Shown here: piece by piece, positions 1-8,175 of the stretch
Position numbering within the stretch: position 1 is the first letter of the stretch
Layout: every line of letters begins with the position of its first letter
DNA from: Limisphaerales bacterium
Lineage (GTDB): Bacteria > Verrucomicrobiota > Verrucomicrobiia > Limisphaerales > UBA11358
DNA length: 18,226 nucleotides
Direction: 5' to 3'
NCBI GenBank assembly: GCA_027451565.1
Contig: DAIDJC010000031.1
Location: forward strand, 1 to 18,226
Program-made: the position numbers and the translations under genes
Notes under the pieces: generated by a model
The model's database searches: none
What the model was told of the DNA's origin: nothing
What the model saw: only the letters and a program-made list of their open reading frames with translations

Positions 1-449
1 CGCGCCGGGTGGATCCGTATCACCTGGCAAATATCAATGGTGAATGGTATTTGTTTGCCTACGATCATGCGCGCAAGGACATTCGCACGTTTGCGCCGGC
101 CCGCATCCAATCGGCCCGCCCCACGGGGACTCATTTCAAGCGGAACCATAAATTTTCCCTGGAGCAGCGGCTTCGGGACAGTTTTGGGGTGCTTTCCGGA
201 CAGGGCCAATTTGCCGTGCGCATCCAATTCAACTCGCGGACGGCGGATTTCATCAAGGAAAAGAAGTGGCACGAATCCCAGGAACTCAAGGATCTGCCGG
301 ACGGCGGAGTGGAGTTGAGACTCAGGCTCTCCAGCCTGGCAGAGATTGAACGGTGGGTATTAAGCTGGGGCGGAAATGCTCGTGTTATCCAGCCGCCTGA
401 ACTGGCGGAATCCGTCCGGCAAGCGGCACGCAAGATCCTTGAATCTTAG
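1..449 (+). CDS. WYL-domain transcriptional regulator, C-terminal part (cut by left edge)
   Basis: The reading frame is open to the left edge, so the first in-frame GTG at position 9 is probably an internal Val codon. The visible part reads VDPYHLANINGEWYLFAYD and then RTFAPARI. This matches the WYL domain, where a G-x-WYL core is followed by a basic R-x-F-x-x-x-R-I strand. The last ~75 residues fit the WCX extension that often follows WYL. Known members are HTH regulators whose WYL domain is thought to bind a ligand or nucleic acid; the N-terminal helix-turn-helix would lie outside the window. The gene converges with the end of the efflux operon, so a role in metal control cannot be inferred. 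The family assignment is good; the regulated target is unknown. Confidence 0.85.
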   Translation, partial: RRVDPYHLANINGEWYLFAYDHARKDIRTFAPARIQSARPTGTHFKRNHKFSLEQRLRDSFGVLSGQGQFAVRIQFNSRTADFIKEKKWHESQELKDLPDGGVELRLRLSSLAEIERWVLSWGGNARVIQPPELAESVRQAARKILES

Positions 450-747
450 TCCCATTTAAATTCCAGCCTTCGCTTCGAAATTGCCCACGCACGGATGCAA
501 TGCGCCTCCATCGGCGCATTTGGGGAGGCAAAAACGCCGCCATGGCCAGGCGACCAGGCTGTGCTCATTTGCCCCTGAATGGAGGACATGCCCGGCAGGT
601 CCCCATTTTTTAATGCACGCGATGGTTGCCATTCAACCCAAAAAGTGAAAATCAAAAGGCCAATCCGCTCCAGCATCTTGCCGCATCTTGACCCTTTCCA
701 TTTCGTTTTCCGGGCTCAATGGAGGAAGGTCTGCAAAAAGGCGGCGT
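450..747. other. Convergent intergenic region with one perfect hairpin
   Basis: This 298-bp stretch lies between the ends of the WYL gene and cusA, which face each other. I see no convincing gene. A 76-codon minus-strand frame (446-676) has no recognisable domain. The clearest structure is the palindrome at 499-520: arms aatgcgcc and ggcgcatt with loop tccatc. It has no T-run on either side, so it is not a standard intrinsic terminator, but it could stabilise mRNA ends or be a dispersed palindromic element. Confidence 0.5.
499..520. repeat. 8-bp perfect inverted repeat (hairpin)
   Basis: The two 8-nt arms, aatgcgcc and ggcgcatt, are exactly complementary around a 6-nt loop. The hairpin sits between two convergent genes. 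No T-tract follows in either direction. Confidence 0.6.
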
Positions 748-3700
748 CTAAACATGGGTTTCCAATTGAGGCGCGCCGGGCGCGCTGGAACCATTCGCCC
801 TGAAAGCACGCGACCGCCATAAATAATAGATGGCCGGATAAACCACCAGGACACTGATGGTGGAGGTGATAACACCTCCCACCATGGGGGCGGCGATGCG
901 TTTCATCACGTCTGCGCCGGCACCGTTACTCCACAAGATTGGCGCGAGTCCGGCGATGATGACGCAAGCGGTCATGATTTTGGGGCGCAACCGCTTCACC
1001 GCGCCATGATAGATGGCATCGTGCAAGTCGGCGGGATTGCGCATCAGTCCTTTTTGCTTCCATTCGTCATAGGCAATATCCAGGTAGAGGAGCATGATCA
1101 CACCGGTTTCCGCATCGAGGCCGGCGAGGGCGATGATGCCGATCCAGACAGCGACGCTCAGGTTATAATGCAAGAGATAAAGGGTCCAAAACGTGCCGAC
1201 GAGCGAAAACGGCACAGCCAGCATCACAATGGAGGTTCTTACAAGGGATTGGGTGTTCAGATAAATGATAAGCGTGATGATGAACAGGGTTAAAGGCACG
1301 ACGATGAGGAGGCGTTGTTTGGCGCGGAGCATGTATTCGTACTGCCCACTCCAGAAGACATTGTAGCCGGGCGGCAGTTGAATCCGCCCGGAGGCGATGG
1401 CGGAATTGACAGCGTGCATGGCGTTTTGGACATACGTGCCCACGTCAATATCGTGGATATCCACATAAACCCAGTCATTGGGAACAGCGCCCTCGGTTTT
1501 GATTTCCATCGGGCCGTCCACAACCTTGATGGAGGCGAGCTCTCCGAGAGGAACCTGCGCGCCATTCGCAGTGGGAATGACAATATCGCGGCTCAGGGAA
1601 TCCAGATCAGAGCGAAAATCCCGGTCGTAACGGAGGTTGACCGCAAACCGTTGCAGGCCTTCCACGGTGGTGGTGAGGGACATGCCGCCAAGGGCCACGG
1701 ACAGGACATCCTGCACATCGCCCACAGTGAGGCCGTAACGCGCGATGGCTTCACGGTTTATTTCAAACTCGATGTAATGCCCGCCCATGACCCGGTCGGC
1801 AAAGGCGCTGGCCGTGCCGGGGACCTGACGGACCACCGCCTCGACCTGTTCGCCGATGCGTTGAAGGGTGGCCAGGTCAGGCCCTGCTATTTTGATGCCC
1901 ACGGACGACTTGATGCCGGTGGAGAGCATGTTGATGCGGGTGGCTATGGGCATGGTCCACAAGTTGTTCAGGCCGGGAATTTGCACGGCGTTATTCATCG
2001 CATCCACGAGCTCATCCGGCGTGCGGCTGCGATGGGCAATGACCTTGCCATCGCCATCCCGGATGTCCGCTGCGGGCCATTGGTCCTGCGGCTTTAGCTG
2101 GATGGTGGTTTCGATCATGTCCATGGGGGCGGGATCGGTGGCGGTCTCGGCGCGGCCCGCCTTGCCAAAGACCGTGGACACCTCGGGGAATGATTTGATG
2201 ATGCGGTCTGTGACTTGCAGGATTTGCCTGGCTTTTGTGACAGAAATGCCCGGGAAGGTGGTGGGCATGTAAAGCAAGTCGCCTTCATAGAGCGGCGGCA
2301 TAAATTCTGAGCCGATGCTTTGATAGGGAAACAGGCTGCCGAATTTGAACGCCCATTGCTGAAATTGATTCTGCGGGAGCATGTGAGCCACCAGGAAGTT
2401 CCAGGGTAAAAACACCCAGGCCACGAGGATGCCGCCACAGGCCACAACCACCCAGCGGCGTTTGACAGCGAAATCCACAACGGGTTTGTATATCCAAATG
2501 AGGATGCGGTTGACCGGGTTTTTTTCCTCCCTTGGAATTTTCCCACGAATGAACCAACCCATGAGAACCGGGGCAAGAGAGATGGAAAGGAGGGCGGCAG
2601 CAGCCATGGAATAGGTTTTCGTGAAGGCGAGGGGCTTGAAGAGGCGGCCTTCCTGTTCCTGCAAGGTGAATACCGGCAGGAACGAGACGGTGATGACCAG
2701 GAGCGAATAAAACAAGGCTGGCCCCACTTCAATGGACGCATTGCGGATGATTTCCCAGTGCGGCTTTTGACCTTGCCAGCGCTCAAGGTGCTTGTGGGCG
2801 TTTTCAATCATGATAATCACCGCATCCACCATTGCGCCGATGGCAATGGCGATGCCGCCCAAGGACATGATATTGGAACTGAGGCCCTGCTGAAACATGA
2901 CGAGGAATGAGACGAGCACGGCGACGGGCAGAATAAGGATGGCCACCAAGGCGCTGCGCAGGTGCAAAAGGAAGGCGAGGCACACGAGGGCCACCACAAT
3001 GCTTTCCTCGATGAGTTTTTCATCGAGCGTGGCGACGGCGCGGTTTATCAGGGCGGTTCGGTCATAGACCACCGTGACCTTCACATCGGGAGGCAGTGTT
3101 TCCATGGCCTGCGCCAGGCGCTGTTTCACCTGTTGAATGACCTTCGATGAATTGGCCCCGTAACGCACCACCACAATCCCACCGACCGTCTGGCCATCGC
3201 CATTCAGGTCGCTTATGCCGCGGCGTTCATCAGGTCCAAACTGGACATTGGCCACGTCTCGAAGCAGAACAGGGATTCCATCGCGGCCCAGGCCCACGGC
3301 AACTTTTCTTAAATCAGCCAGGTTTTGGATGTAACCTTTGACACGGAGAATGAACTCGGTTTCCGCCAACTCGATGGACCTGCCTCCCACCTCGCCATTG
3401 CTGCGCTCGATGGCGCGGCTGACGTCCTGCAAAGAAAGGTTGTAGGAACGCAATTTGGCGGGGTCCACGGTGACCTGGTATTGCTTCACGAAACCACCGA
3501 TGGAGGCAACCTCGGAAACCCCCGGCACGGCTGTGAGCTGGTATTTCAAATACCAGTCCTGGATGGAGCGCAGGTCGGCGAGGCTGCGGTTGGTTGAATT
3601 GATGGAATACATGAACGCCCAGCCCACGCCGGTGGCATCGGGGCCGAGAGAGGGAGTGACGCCTTTGGGTAATTGGCCGGCAAGGCCACTCAGGTATTCC

Positions 3701-4032
3701 AGCACGCGGCTGCGCGCCCAGTAAGGATCGGTGCCGTCCTGGAAAATAACATAAACAAATGAGTAGCCGTAAAATGAATAGCCACGAACCACGGTGGCGC
3801 GCGGAACGGAAAGCATCCTGGTGGTGATGGGGTAAGTGACCTGGTCCTCGACAATGTTCGGAGCCTGGCCCTCCCACGGGGTGTAGATAATGACCTGCGT
3901 GTCCGAAAGATCGGGGATGGCGTCAAGGGGGATGTTTTTTACGGCATAAACCCCACCCAAAACCAGCGCCGCCGCAGCCAGCGCCACAAGGAATTTGTTA
4001 TTAATGGAGAAATTGATGATGCGTTGGAGCAT
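748..4032 (-). CDS. cusA: CusA-type heavy-metal efflux RND pump (probable Cu(I)/Ag(I))
   Basis: This is the inner-membrane, proton-driven pump of a tripartite efflux complex. At 1094 residues it is slightly longer than E. coli CusA (1047). It aligns with CusA from memory along its whole length: an IPLDAIPDLSDTQVII start, VTYPITTRMLSVP, DGTDPYWARSRVLEYL, and the NIMSLGGIAIAIGAMVDA segment of TM4. The proton-relay residues of CusA are present as D403, E975 and K1018. The three metal-binding methionines (M573, M623, M672 in E. coli) correspond to M589, M639 and M702, which supports Cu(I)/Ag(I) rather than divalent metals. There are two insertions relative to CusA, at about residues 548-573 and 652-668. 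The ATG at 4032 follows an AAGGA ribosome-binding site and lies 12 nt after cusB, so the two genes are co-transcribed. Confidence 0.95.
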   Translation of the reverse strand: MLQRIINFSINNKFLVALAAAALVLGGVYAVKNIPLDAIPDLSDTQVIIYTPWEGQAPNIVEDQVTYPITTRMLSVPRATVVRGYSFYGYSFVYVIFQDGTDPYWARSRVLEYLSGLAGQLPKGVTPSLGPDATGVGWAFMYSINSTNRSLADLRSIQDWYLKYQLTAVPGVSEVASIGGFVKQYQVTVDPAKLRSYNLSLQDVSRAIERSNGEVGGRSIELAETEFILRVKGYIQNLADLRKVAVGLGRDGIPVLLRDVANVQFGPDERRGISDLNGDGQTVGGIVVVRYGANSSKVIQQVKQRLAQAMETLPPDVKVTVVYDRTALINRAVATLDEKLIEESIVVALVCLAFLLHLRSALVAILILPVAVLVSFLVMFQQGLSSNIMSLGGIAIAIGAMVDAVIIMIENAHKHLERWQGQKPHWEIIRNASIEVGPALFYSLLVITVSFLPVFTLQEQEGRLFKPLAFTKTYSMAAAALLSISLAPVLMGWFIRGKIPREEKNPVNRILIWIYKPVVDFAVKRRWVVVACGGILVAWVFLPWNFLVAHMLPQNQFQQWAFKFGSLFPYQSIGSEFMPPLYEGDLLYMPTTFPGISVTKARQILQVTDRIIKSFPEVSTVFGKAGRAETATDPAPMDMIETTIQLKPQDQWPAADIRDGDGKVIAHRSRTPDELVDAMNNAVQIPGLNNLWTMPIATRINMLSTGIKSSVGIKIAGPDLATLQRIGEQVEAVVRQVPGTASAFADRVMGGHYIEFEINREAIARYGLTVGDVQDVLSVALGGMSLTTTVEGLQRFAVNLRYDRDFRSDLDSLSRDIVIPTANGAQVPLGELASIKVVDGPMEIKTEGAVPNDWVYVDIHDIDVGTYVQNAMHAVNSAIASGRIQLPPGYNVFWSGQYEYMLRAKQRLLIVVPLTLFIITLIIYLNTQSLVRTSIVMLAVPFSLVGTFWTLYLLHYNLSVAVWIGIIALAGLDAETGVIMLLYLDIAYDEWKQKGLMRNPADLHDAIYHGAVKRLRPKIMTACVIIAGLAPILWSNGAGADVMKRIAAPMVGGVITSTISVLVVYPAIYYLWRSRAFRANGSSAPGAPQLETHV

Positions 4033-4044
4033 GGATTTTCCTTT

Positions 4045-5757
4045 TTATTGGGGCGAACCCGGGGCGCCTGAGTTGGTCTCCGCCCCCGGCGCAGACATAA
4101 CCGGAATGAGGGTCATGCCGCAGACGGGGCATTTGCCTGGTTTGTCCTCGTGTATAAAGCCATGCTCCGGCATGGGACAGGTGTAGTAGAGAACCTTTCC
4201 ACCAGGCTGAAGCTGCTGGAGTTCGCGGGTGGTCACAGGCACGAGCGCCATTCCGCAAATGGGACAATTCCCCGGGTGATCGTAAGTAATGGAAACGTGC
4301 TCGGGCATGGGGCAGACATAAACCACGGCATCCTTCTGGATGTCATTGGAGTGGCCCGAAACAGATTCGTTGGTGGCGGGGATTGGAGACATTGGGGTGG
4401 CGGGCGCCATCGGCTCGCGCATTTTTTGAATTGCCTCGCGCAACTGGCTTTCGGAATCGAGCATGAACTGGCCGGAGGTGACCACGCGTTCCCCTGGTTG
4501 CAACCCACTGATGACCTGATACTGGTCGTTTTCAGCCTCCGGCCCCAACTCGACGGTGCGAGCGTCAAATTTACCGCCGGGAAGGGCCACAAACACGGTG
4601 TTTTTTTCGCCGCTGCGCAGCACCGCTGAATCCGGCACCAGGAGCGCTGAGGGTTCGAGTTCGGAGGTGATTTGCACGGATACAAACATGCCTGGCTTGA
4701 GGAAATAGCCGGGGTTTTCAAATTCCAGGCGGACTTTGGCCGTTCTCGTTTTTTCATCCACGTCCGGGTAAACATAGGTGACTCGCCCGCGGAATTCCCG
4801 GTCGGATAGGTAGGAAAGCCTGACCACGGCCTCCTGCCCGAGCTTCACGTAAGGCAGGTCCTGCTCGTAAACCTGCGCATAAACCCAGACAATGCCAAGG
4901 TCGGCCAGTTGATACAGCGTCGCGCCCGCGTCCACCATCCCGCCCCGCACGATGTTTTTTTGAATCACAAAGCCGTCTGCTGGCGCGAGTATTTCGAGGT
5001 TTTTTTCCGGTTTGCCGGATTTCTCCAGGGCGGCGATCTGGTTTTCTGAAATATCGAAAAATTTCAATTTCTCCAGGGCCGCATCGCGCAATGCAAGGGC
5101 ATCGGAATCGTTGGTGGAATTCATTGCGGCAAGGAATCCGGCCTCGGCGCTGTAAAGTTCAGGGGAATAAATCTCAAACATGGGTTCGCCCCGCATCACC
5201 AACTGGCCGGTGGCATCCACGAGCAGTTTTGAAATCCAGCCCCTGAACTTGGTGGTCACGTCGGTCAACGCGGTTTCGTTGTAGGCAATCGTGCCAACCG
5301 TGCGAACGGTCCGGCGCAGCGGGCCGCGGGAGATTTCCGCCGTCTGAATGTTCATCAACTGGATGGTGGCCGGATCAACCACAATGGCGGAGGAACTGTT
5401 GGAGCCAGTTTCATAGACCGGCACCATGTCCATGCCCATGCTGTCCTTGCCGGGTTTGGGGCTGGTCTCCCCGGCCATCATCGTGGATTTGTAGTAGAGA
5501 ATTTTTTCGGGGCCAGCCTGGGCGGCGGCGGCTTGCCGGTGAACCGGCTCCAGTTTCATTCCACAAATCGGGCAGTTCCCCGGATGGTCCTGAATGATCC
5601 ACGGGTGCATGCCGCAGGTGTAAAGCGTTTTCCCGGAAGAGGAGTCCGCATTGGTGGCCGGGAAGCTTTGGCTTAGACAGTCGGCCACTGCAAGACTCAG
5701 GCCGATGGCCGCCAGAAACAGCGATTCATACAGGAATGATTTCAATTTGAATTTCAT
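4045..5757 (-). CDS. cusB: CusB-like periplasmic adaptor with four heavy-metal-binding modules
   Basis: This is the membrane-fusion subunit linking pump and channel, 570 aa, with a Sec-type N-terminal hydrophobic segment (about residues 8-27). The core (about 125-440) is a typical barrel-sandwich/beta-barrel adaptor, with motifs such as ILAPADGFV and LVPDSAVL. Four metal-binding modules flank it. Module 1 (46-72) has C48-x-M50 and C62-P-x-C65-G-M67. Module 2 (88-115) is the Met-rich CusB type (YYKSTMM then KDSMGMDMVPVY). Modules 3 (480-508) and 4 (525-553) each have CPMPEH followed by CPxCGM. E. coli CusB uses N-terminal methionines to hand Cu(I)/Ag(I) to CusA; the extra CxM/CPxCGM modules are the known heavy-metal-binding domain type. 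The start is 5 nt after the cusC stop, implying translational coupling; the Shine-Dalgarno is weak. Confidence 0.92.
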   Translation of the reverse strand: MKFKLKSFLYESLFLAAIGLSLAVADCLSQSFPATNADSSSGKTLYTCGMHPWIIQDHPGNCPICGMKLEPVHRQAAAAQAGPEKILYYKSTMMAGETSPKPGKDSMGMDMVPVYETGSNSSSAIVVDPATIQLMNIQTAEISRGPLRRTVRTVGTIAYNETALTDVTTKFRGWISKLLVDATGQLVMRGEPMFEIYSPELYSAEAGFLAAMNSTNDSDALALRDAALEKLKFFDISENQIAALEKSGKPEKNLEILAPADGFVIQKNIVRGGMVDAGATLYQLADLGIVWVYAQVYEQDLPYVKLGQEAVVRLSYLSDREFRGRVTYVYPDVDEKTRTAKVRLEFENPGYFLKPGMFVSVQITSELEPSALLVPDSAVLRSGEKNTVFVALPGGKFDARTVELGPEAENDQYQVISGLQPGERVVTSGQFMLDSESQLREAIQKMREPMAPATPMSPIPATNESVSGHSNDIQKDAVVYVCPMPEHVSITYDHPGNCPICGMALVPVTTRELQQLQPGGKVLYYTCPMPEHGFIHEDKPGKCPVCGMTLIPVMSAPGAETNSGAPGSPQ

Positions 5758-5762
5758 AAATT

Positions 5763-7109
5763 TCAGGGATTGTGGAGACTGGATAAAACCGGGGCATCGG
5801 CAGGCATTTCGCCCGCCACCATGAGGGAAATGCCCATCAGCGCAACCTGCCGGGCAGTGCGAGCCCCGGCTGCCTCCAGTTTTAAATCCAAAAGGGCCAT
5901 TTGGGCGTCGGCCAGACTGGAAAAATCCAGCGCCCCTGACTGATAACCAGCCCGCACGGTATCAAGTGTTTGACGTGCCTGGGGAAGGAGGCTTCCTTCC
6001 ACCAGGGAAAGGTTGCGGTTGTTCTGGCTGTAAGCGAACCACTTTTCGGCAAAGTCCGCCGCCAGGTCAATTTGTGCGGATTTCAAACGGGACTTTGAGG
6101 CCAACTCATTCGCTTGGGCCCGGGCAAGTTCAGCCGCGAGCTTGTCGCGCCACAGAGGAAAGGTCATTCCCACTTGCGGCCAGTAGAATGGCGGATGATA
6201 AACCTCGGCGGAAAGGCCGGCATTGAAATCCGGCACACGATCCTTGTAGGCAACGGCAATTCCAGCCTCGGCCTCCCGCACACTGGCTTCCATTTCCATC
6301 AGTTCAGGGTTGCGGTCCAGAGCCATGCGAAACAAGGCATTGGAATCGGGATAATCTCCGGGCATTTCAAAATGGCTTGGGACTGGCGGATCCGGCTGCC
6401 GGGGGGATAATCCAAGGGCAGCCTTATATTTTGCCTGCAAGGGACGGCCTGAATCCACCAGATTGGCCAGGTCGTCATGGAGGCGGTCCCTTTGGGCCCG
6501 GACTTGCAGCAGTTCCCGCAGGGATGTCGTGCCGGAGGCCTCCTGGGCGAGAAGAACCCGCACCTGCATGTCGAGCAAGGAAAGTTTCAGGCGGGTGAGA
6601 CGAAGCTGTTCGGTCCACAATCCGAGCTGGTAATAGGCGGATTTCAAATTGAAGCCAGCCTGGAGAACGGCTTGTTCGAAGAGAAAATATTTGGATTGGG
6701 CGTCGGCTGCGGCCACGGATGCGCGGGCTTGAAGTTTTCCAGGCCCTGGAAATTGCTGCATGAAGCCTGGCATGAGCGAGGTAAGGGTGTTTTGGATATA
6801 AGCCTGAAAAGTCAACTGGGGGTCCGGGAGCGAACGAGCCACGGTGATGTCCTCGACCGAAGCGGACCAGTCATAAAAAGCCGCCGCGACCCGGGGCTGA
6901 TTGAAAAGGGCGTGCGCCAGCAGGTTGGTGAGGCTCGAATCCTGCGCCAGATCCGGCAATGATGGGGGAGAATTGCGGGGACGATACAGGGCTTCCACCG
7001 CACCCAAATCATGGCGGGCCTGTTTTTCGCCCGGCGCAGGAATACCCTGGCAACCGGCCAGGAACAATCCCAGGGCGGCGAGCGGGCCAAAAAGGAGACA
7101 TGATTTCAT
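5763..7109 (-). CDS. cusC: CusC/TolC-family outer-membrane efflux lipoprotein
   Basis: This is the outer-membrane channel of the tripartite efflux system. From the ATG at 7109 it is 448 aa, close to the family norm (~450). A basic residue, a hydrophobic stretch and the lipobox LAGC with Cys20 predict a lipoprotein signal peptide. The body contains the two repeated helix-rich TolC/OEP halves, including NPELMEMEASVREAEAGIAVA and a final AGYQSGALDFSSLADAQ segment typical of the family's second repeat. A TTG five codons upstream (7124) would also be in frame, but the ATG gives the cleaner signal peptide and has GGA at a suitable distance. A 15-bp tandem duplication ends 4 nt before this ATG. The gene is followed at once by cusB. 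Confidence 0.9.
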   Translation of the reverse strand: MKSCLLFGPLAALGLFLAGCQGIPAPGEKQARHDLGAVEALYRPRNSPPSLPDLAQDSSLTNLLAHALFNQPRVAAAFYDWSASVEDITVARSLPDPQLTFQAYIQNTLTSLMPGFMQQFPGPGKLQARASVAAADAQSKYFLFEQAVLQAGFNLKSAYYQLGLWTEQLRLTRLKLSLLDMQVRVLLAQEASGTTSLRELLQVRAQRDRLHDDLANLVDSGRPLQAKYKAALGLSPRQPDPPVPSHFEMPGDYPDSNALFRMALDRNPELMEMEASVREAEAGIAVAYKDRVPDFNAGLSAEVYHPPFYWPQVGMTFPLWRDKLAAELARAQANELASKSRLKSAQIDLAADFAEKWFAYSQNNRNLSLVEGSLLPQARQTLDTVRAGYQSGALDFSSLADAQMALLDLKLEAAGARTARQVALMGISLMVAGEMPADAPVLSSLHNP

Positions 7110-7113
7110 AATT

Positions 7114-7143
7114 TTCCACGGCAAAACATTTCACGGCAAAACA
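7114..7143 (-). repeat. Two tandem 15-bp copies directly before the cusC start
   Basis: On the minus strand, TGTTTTGCCGTGAAA is followed immediately by TGTTTTGCCGTGGAA (14 of 15 bases identical), and then by AATT and the cusC ATG. The repeat covers the ribosome-loading region and contains the alternative TTG start. It looks like a recent local duplication. Confidence 0.75.
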
Positions 7144-7218
7144 ACAACGGGGAATAACAATCCTTCAGCAAGAAAGCGCGCCGCAAATGGGCACACCCCA
7201 GGCGTGGGACGAGGAAAA

Positions 7219-7593
7219 TCAGATGATTCGGGCGCAATCCCGCGAATAGAGGGGGGTTGAATTCGCGGGGAATGCAACAGGGAAATTCAAGCAAACAAGG
7301 GGGGCGGTGGCATCCGGCAAAATCCATTCAAGAACTGAATGGACGGGGAAAAGGGGGATTTGGATTTGATTGCCAGCCTGCACGGGGACTGCCGGGATGA
7401 CTGGATAGCGGGAAGAAGGTTTTTCCTGACAGCAAGGCATGTTGCAGGCGTGTTGGCAGCATGCTGGCAGTGGATGTTTGGATTGCGGCGGCAATGATGT
7501 TTGCGCTGGCAGGAACGCGGTTCCCGCCAGCAAAACACAGCAAACCATGGCCAACCCCAGTCTCATCATGACAAATATGGCATTGCGCAGCAT
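7219..7593 (-). CDS. Small exported Cys-rich protein of the efflux operon, unknown function
   Basis: This encodes 124 aa with an N-terminal hydrophobic segment (about residues 11-28, followed by a FLPAQT cleavage-like site), so it is probably periplasmic. The mature N-terminus carries a dense cluster, C45-C46-x3-C50-x3-C54-C55 with H49 and M52 inside, followed by a Pro-rich linker. C120 lies near the C-terminus in SRDCARII. I do not recognise a named domain. The Cys/His/Met cluster, the export signal and the place just upstream of cusCBA suggest a periplasmic soft-metal-binding protein, but this is inference. The start at 7593 has GGCGAG close upstream; an internal ATG at residue 9 or 10 is possible. 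The gap to cusC is 109 nt. The frame could be chance, but the clear signal peptide argues that it is real. Confidence 0.6.
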   Translation of the reverse strand: MLRNAIFVMMRLGLAMVCCVLLAGTAFLPAQTSLPPQSKHPLPACCQHACNMPCCQEKPSSRYPVIPAVPVQAGNQIQIPLFPVHSVLEWILPDATAPLVCLNFPVAFPANSTPLYSRDCARII

Positions 7594-7713
7594 TTCTCGC
7601 CAATCAATATATGCGATTTAAAACACATTTTTTGCAGGATAACATGCCCTGCCAAGGAGGCGCGATCCCTCTCCAGGCCAAAACTCCACCCTGCCCCCTC
7701 CTCTCCAACCGCT

Positions 7714-8175
7714 TTAATTTTGAATTATCCCGCACCCGGACATGCCTTGCCCCATATAAGGATTTTTCACATTCCTATCCGCTTGCAACCAACTCCCCTT
7801 CGCCATCGGGCAATAAACCTGCACGTAGGAATCCTGCGCCTTGTTATCCTTCATGTATTTGATGAGGTCGTCACTCAACGGCTTGAAAGCAGCGCGTGCT
7901 GCGGTTAAATCCGATGCGTTGGAGAGGGCTTGCGCCTGAACACTCACATCCTTGGGCAAAACGTGTGGAACACTTTGGGCGACTTGCACAATGGCATTGG
8001 CTTCCCCGGCCACACCTGCAAGCGAATCGCCGGCCAAATCGGCCTGGATTTTCAGGTAATGATCATAAACAGATTTCACCGGGCCTGACATTGCAGGATT
8101 GTCCGCAGCATATAATCCAGCGCCCGCAAAAAGGACCATGGCCGTTCCCACCAGCATTTTATTCAATTTTTTCAT
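7714..8175 (-). CDS. DUF3347 periplasmic protein, first gene of the efflux operon
   Basis: This encodes 153 aa with a Sec signal peptide (MKKLNKMLVG start, AYAAD-like cleavage near residue 23). The mature part is one DUF3347 domain: VYDHYLKIQADLAGDSLAG, then AARAAFKPLSDDLIKYM, then YCPMAKGSWLQ and NPYMGQGMSGCG. C122-P-M124 and M145/C148 are candidate soft-metal ligands. DUF3347 is known both as a stand-alone protein and as a C-terminal domain of CusB-type adaptors, which fits the neighbours. The frame stays open up to 8250, but the start at 8175 gives the proper signal peptide and has GGTGA 10 nt upstream. The biochemical role is not established; metal delivery to the pump is inferred. Confidence 0.85.
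   Translation of the reverse strand: MKKLNKMLVGTAMVLFAGAGLYAADNPAMSGPVKSVYDHYLKIQADLAGDSLAGVAGEANAIVQVAQSVPHVLPKDVSVQAQALSNASDLTAARAAFKPLSDDLIKYMKDNKAQDSYVQVYCPMAKGSWLQADRNVKNPYMGQGMSGCGIIQN

Noticed and set aside
770..790. gcgcgc-cgg-gcgcgc hairpin at the 3' end of cusA as a terminator
   Set aside because: It lies inside the coding sequence and no T-run follows in the direction of transcription; it may simply reflect GC-rich codons.
1315..2097. 260-codon plus-strand open frame inside cusA
   Set aside because: It lies fully antisense to a well-conserved RND pump, has a composition expected of a shadow frame, and shows no domain or ribosome-binding site.
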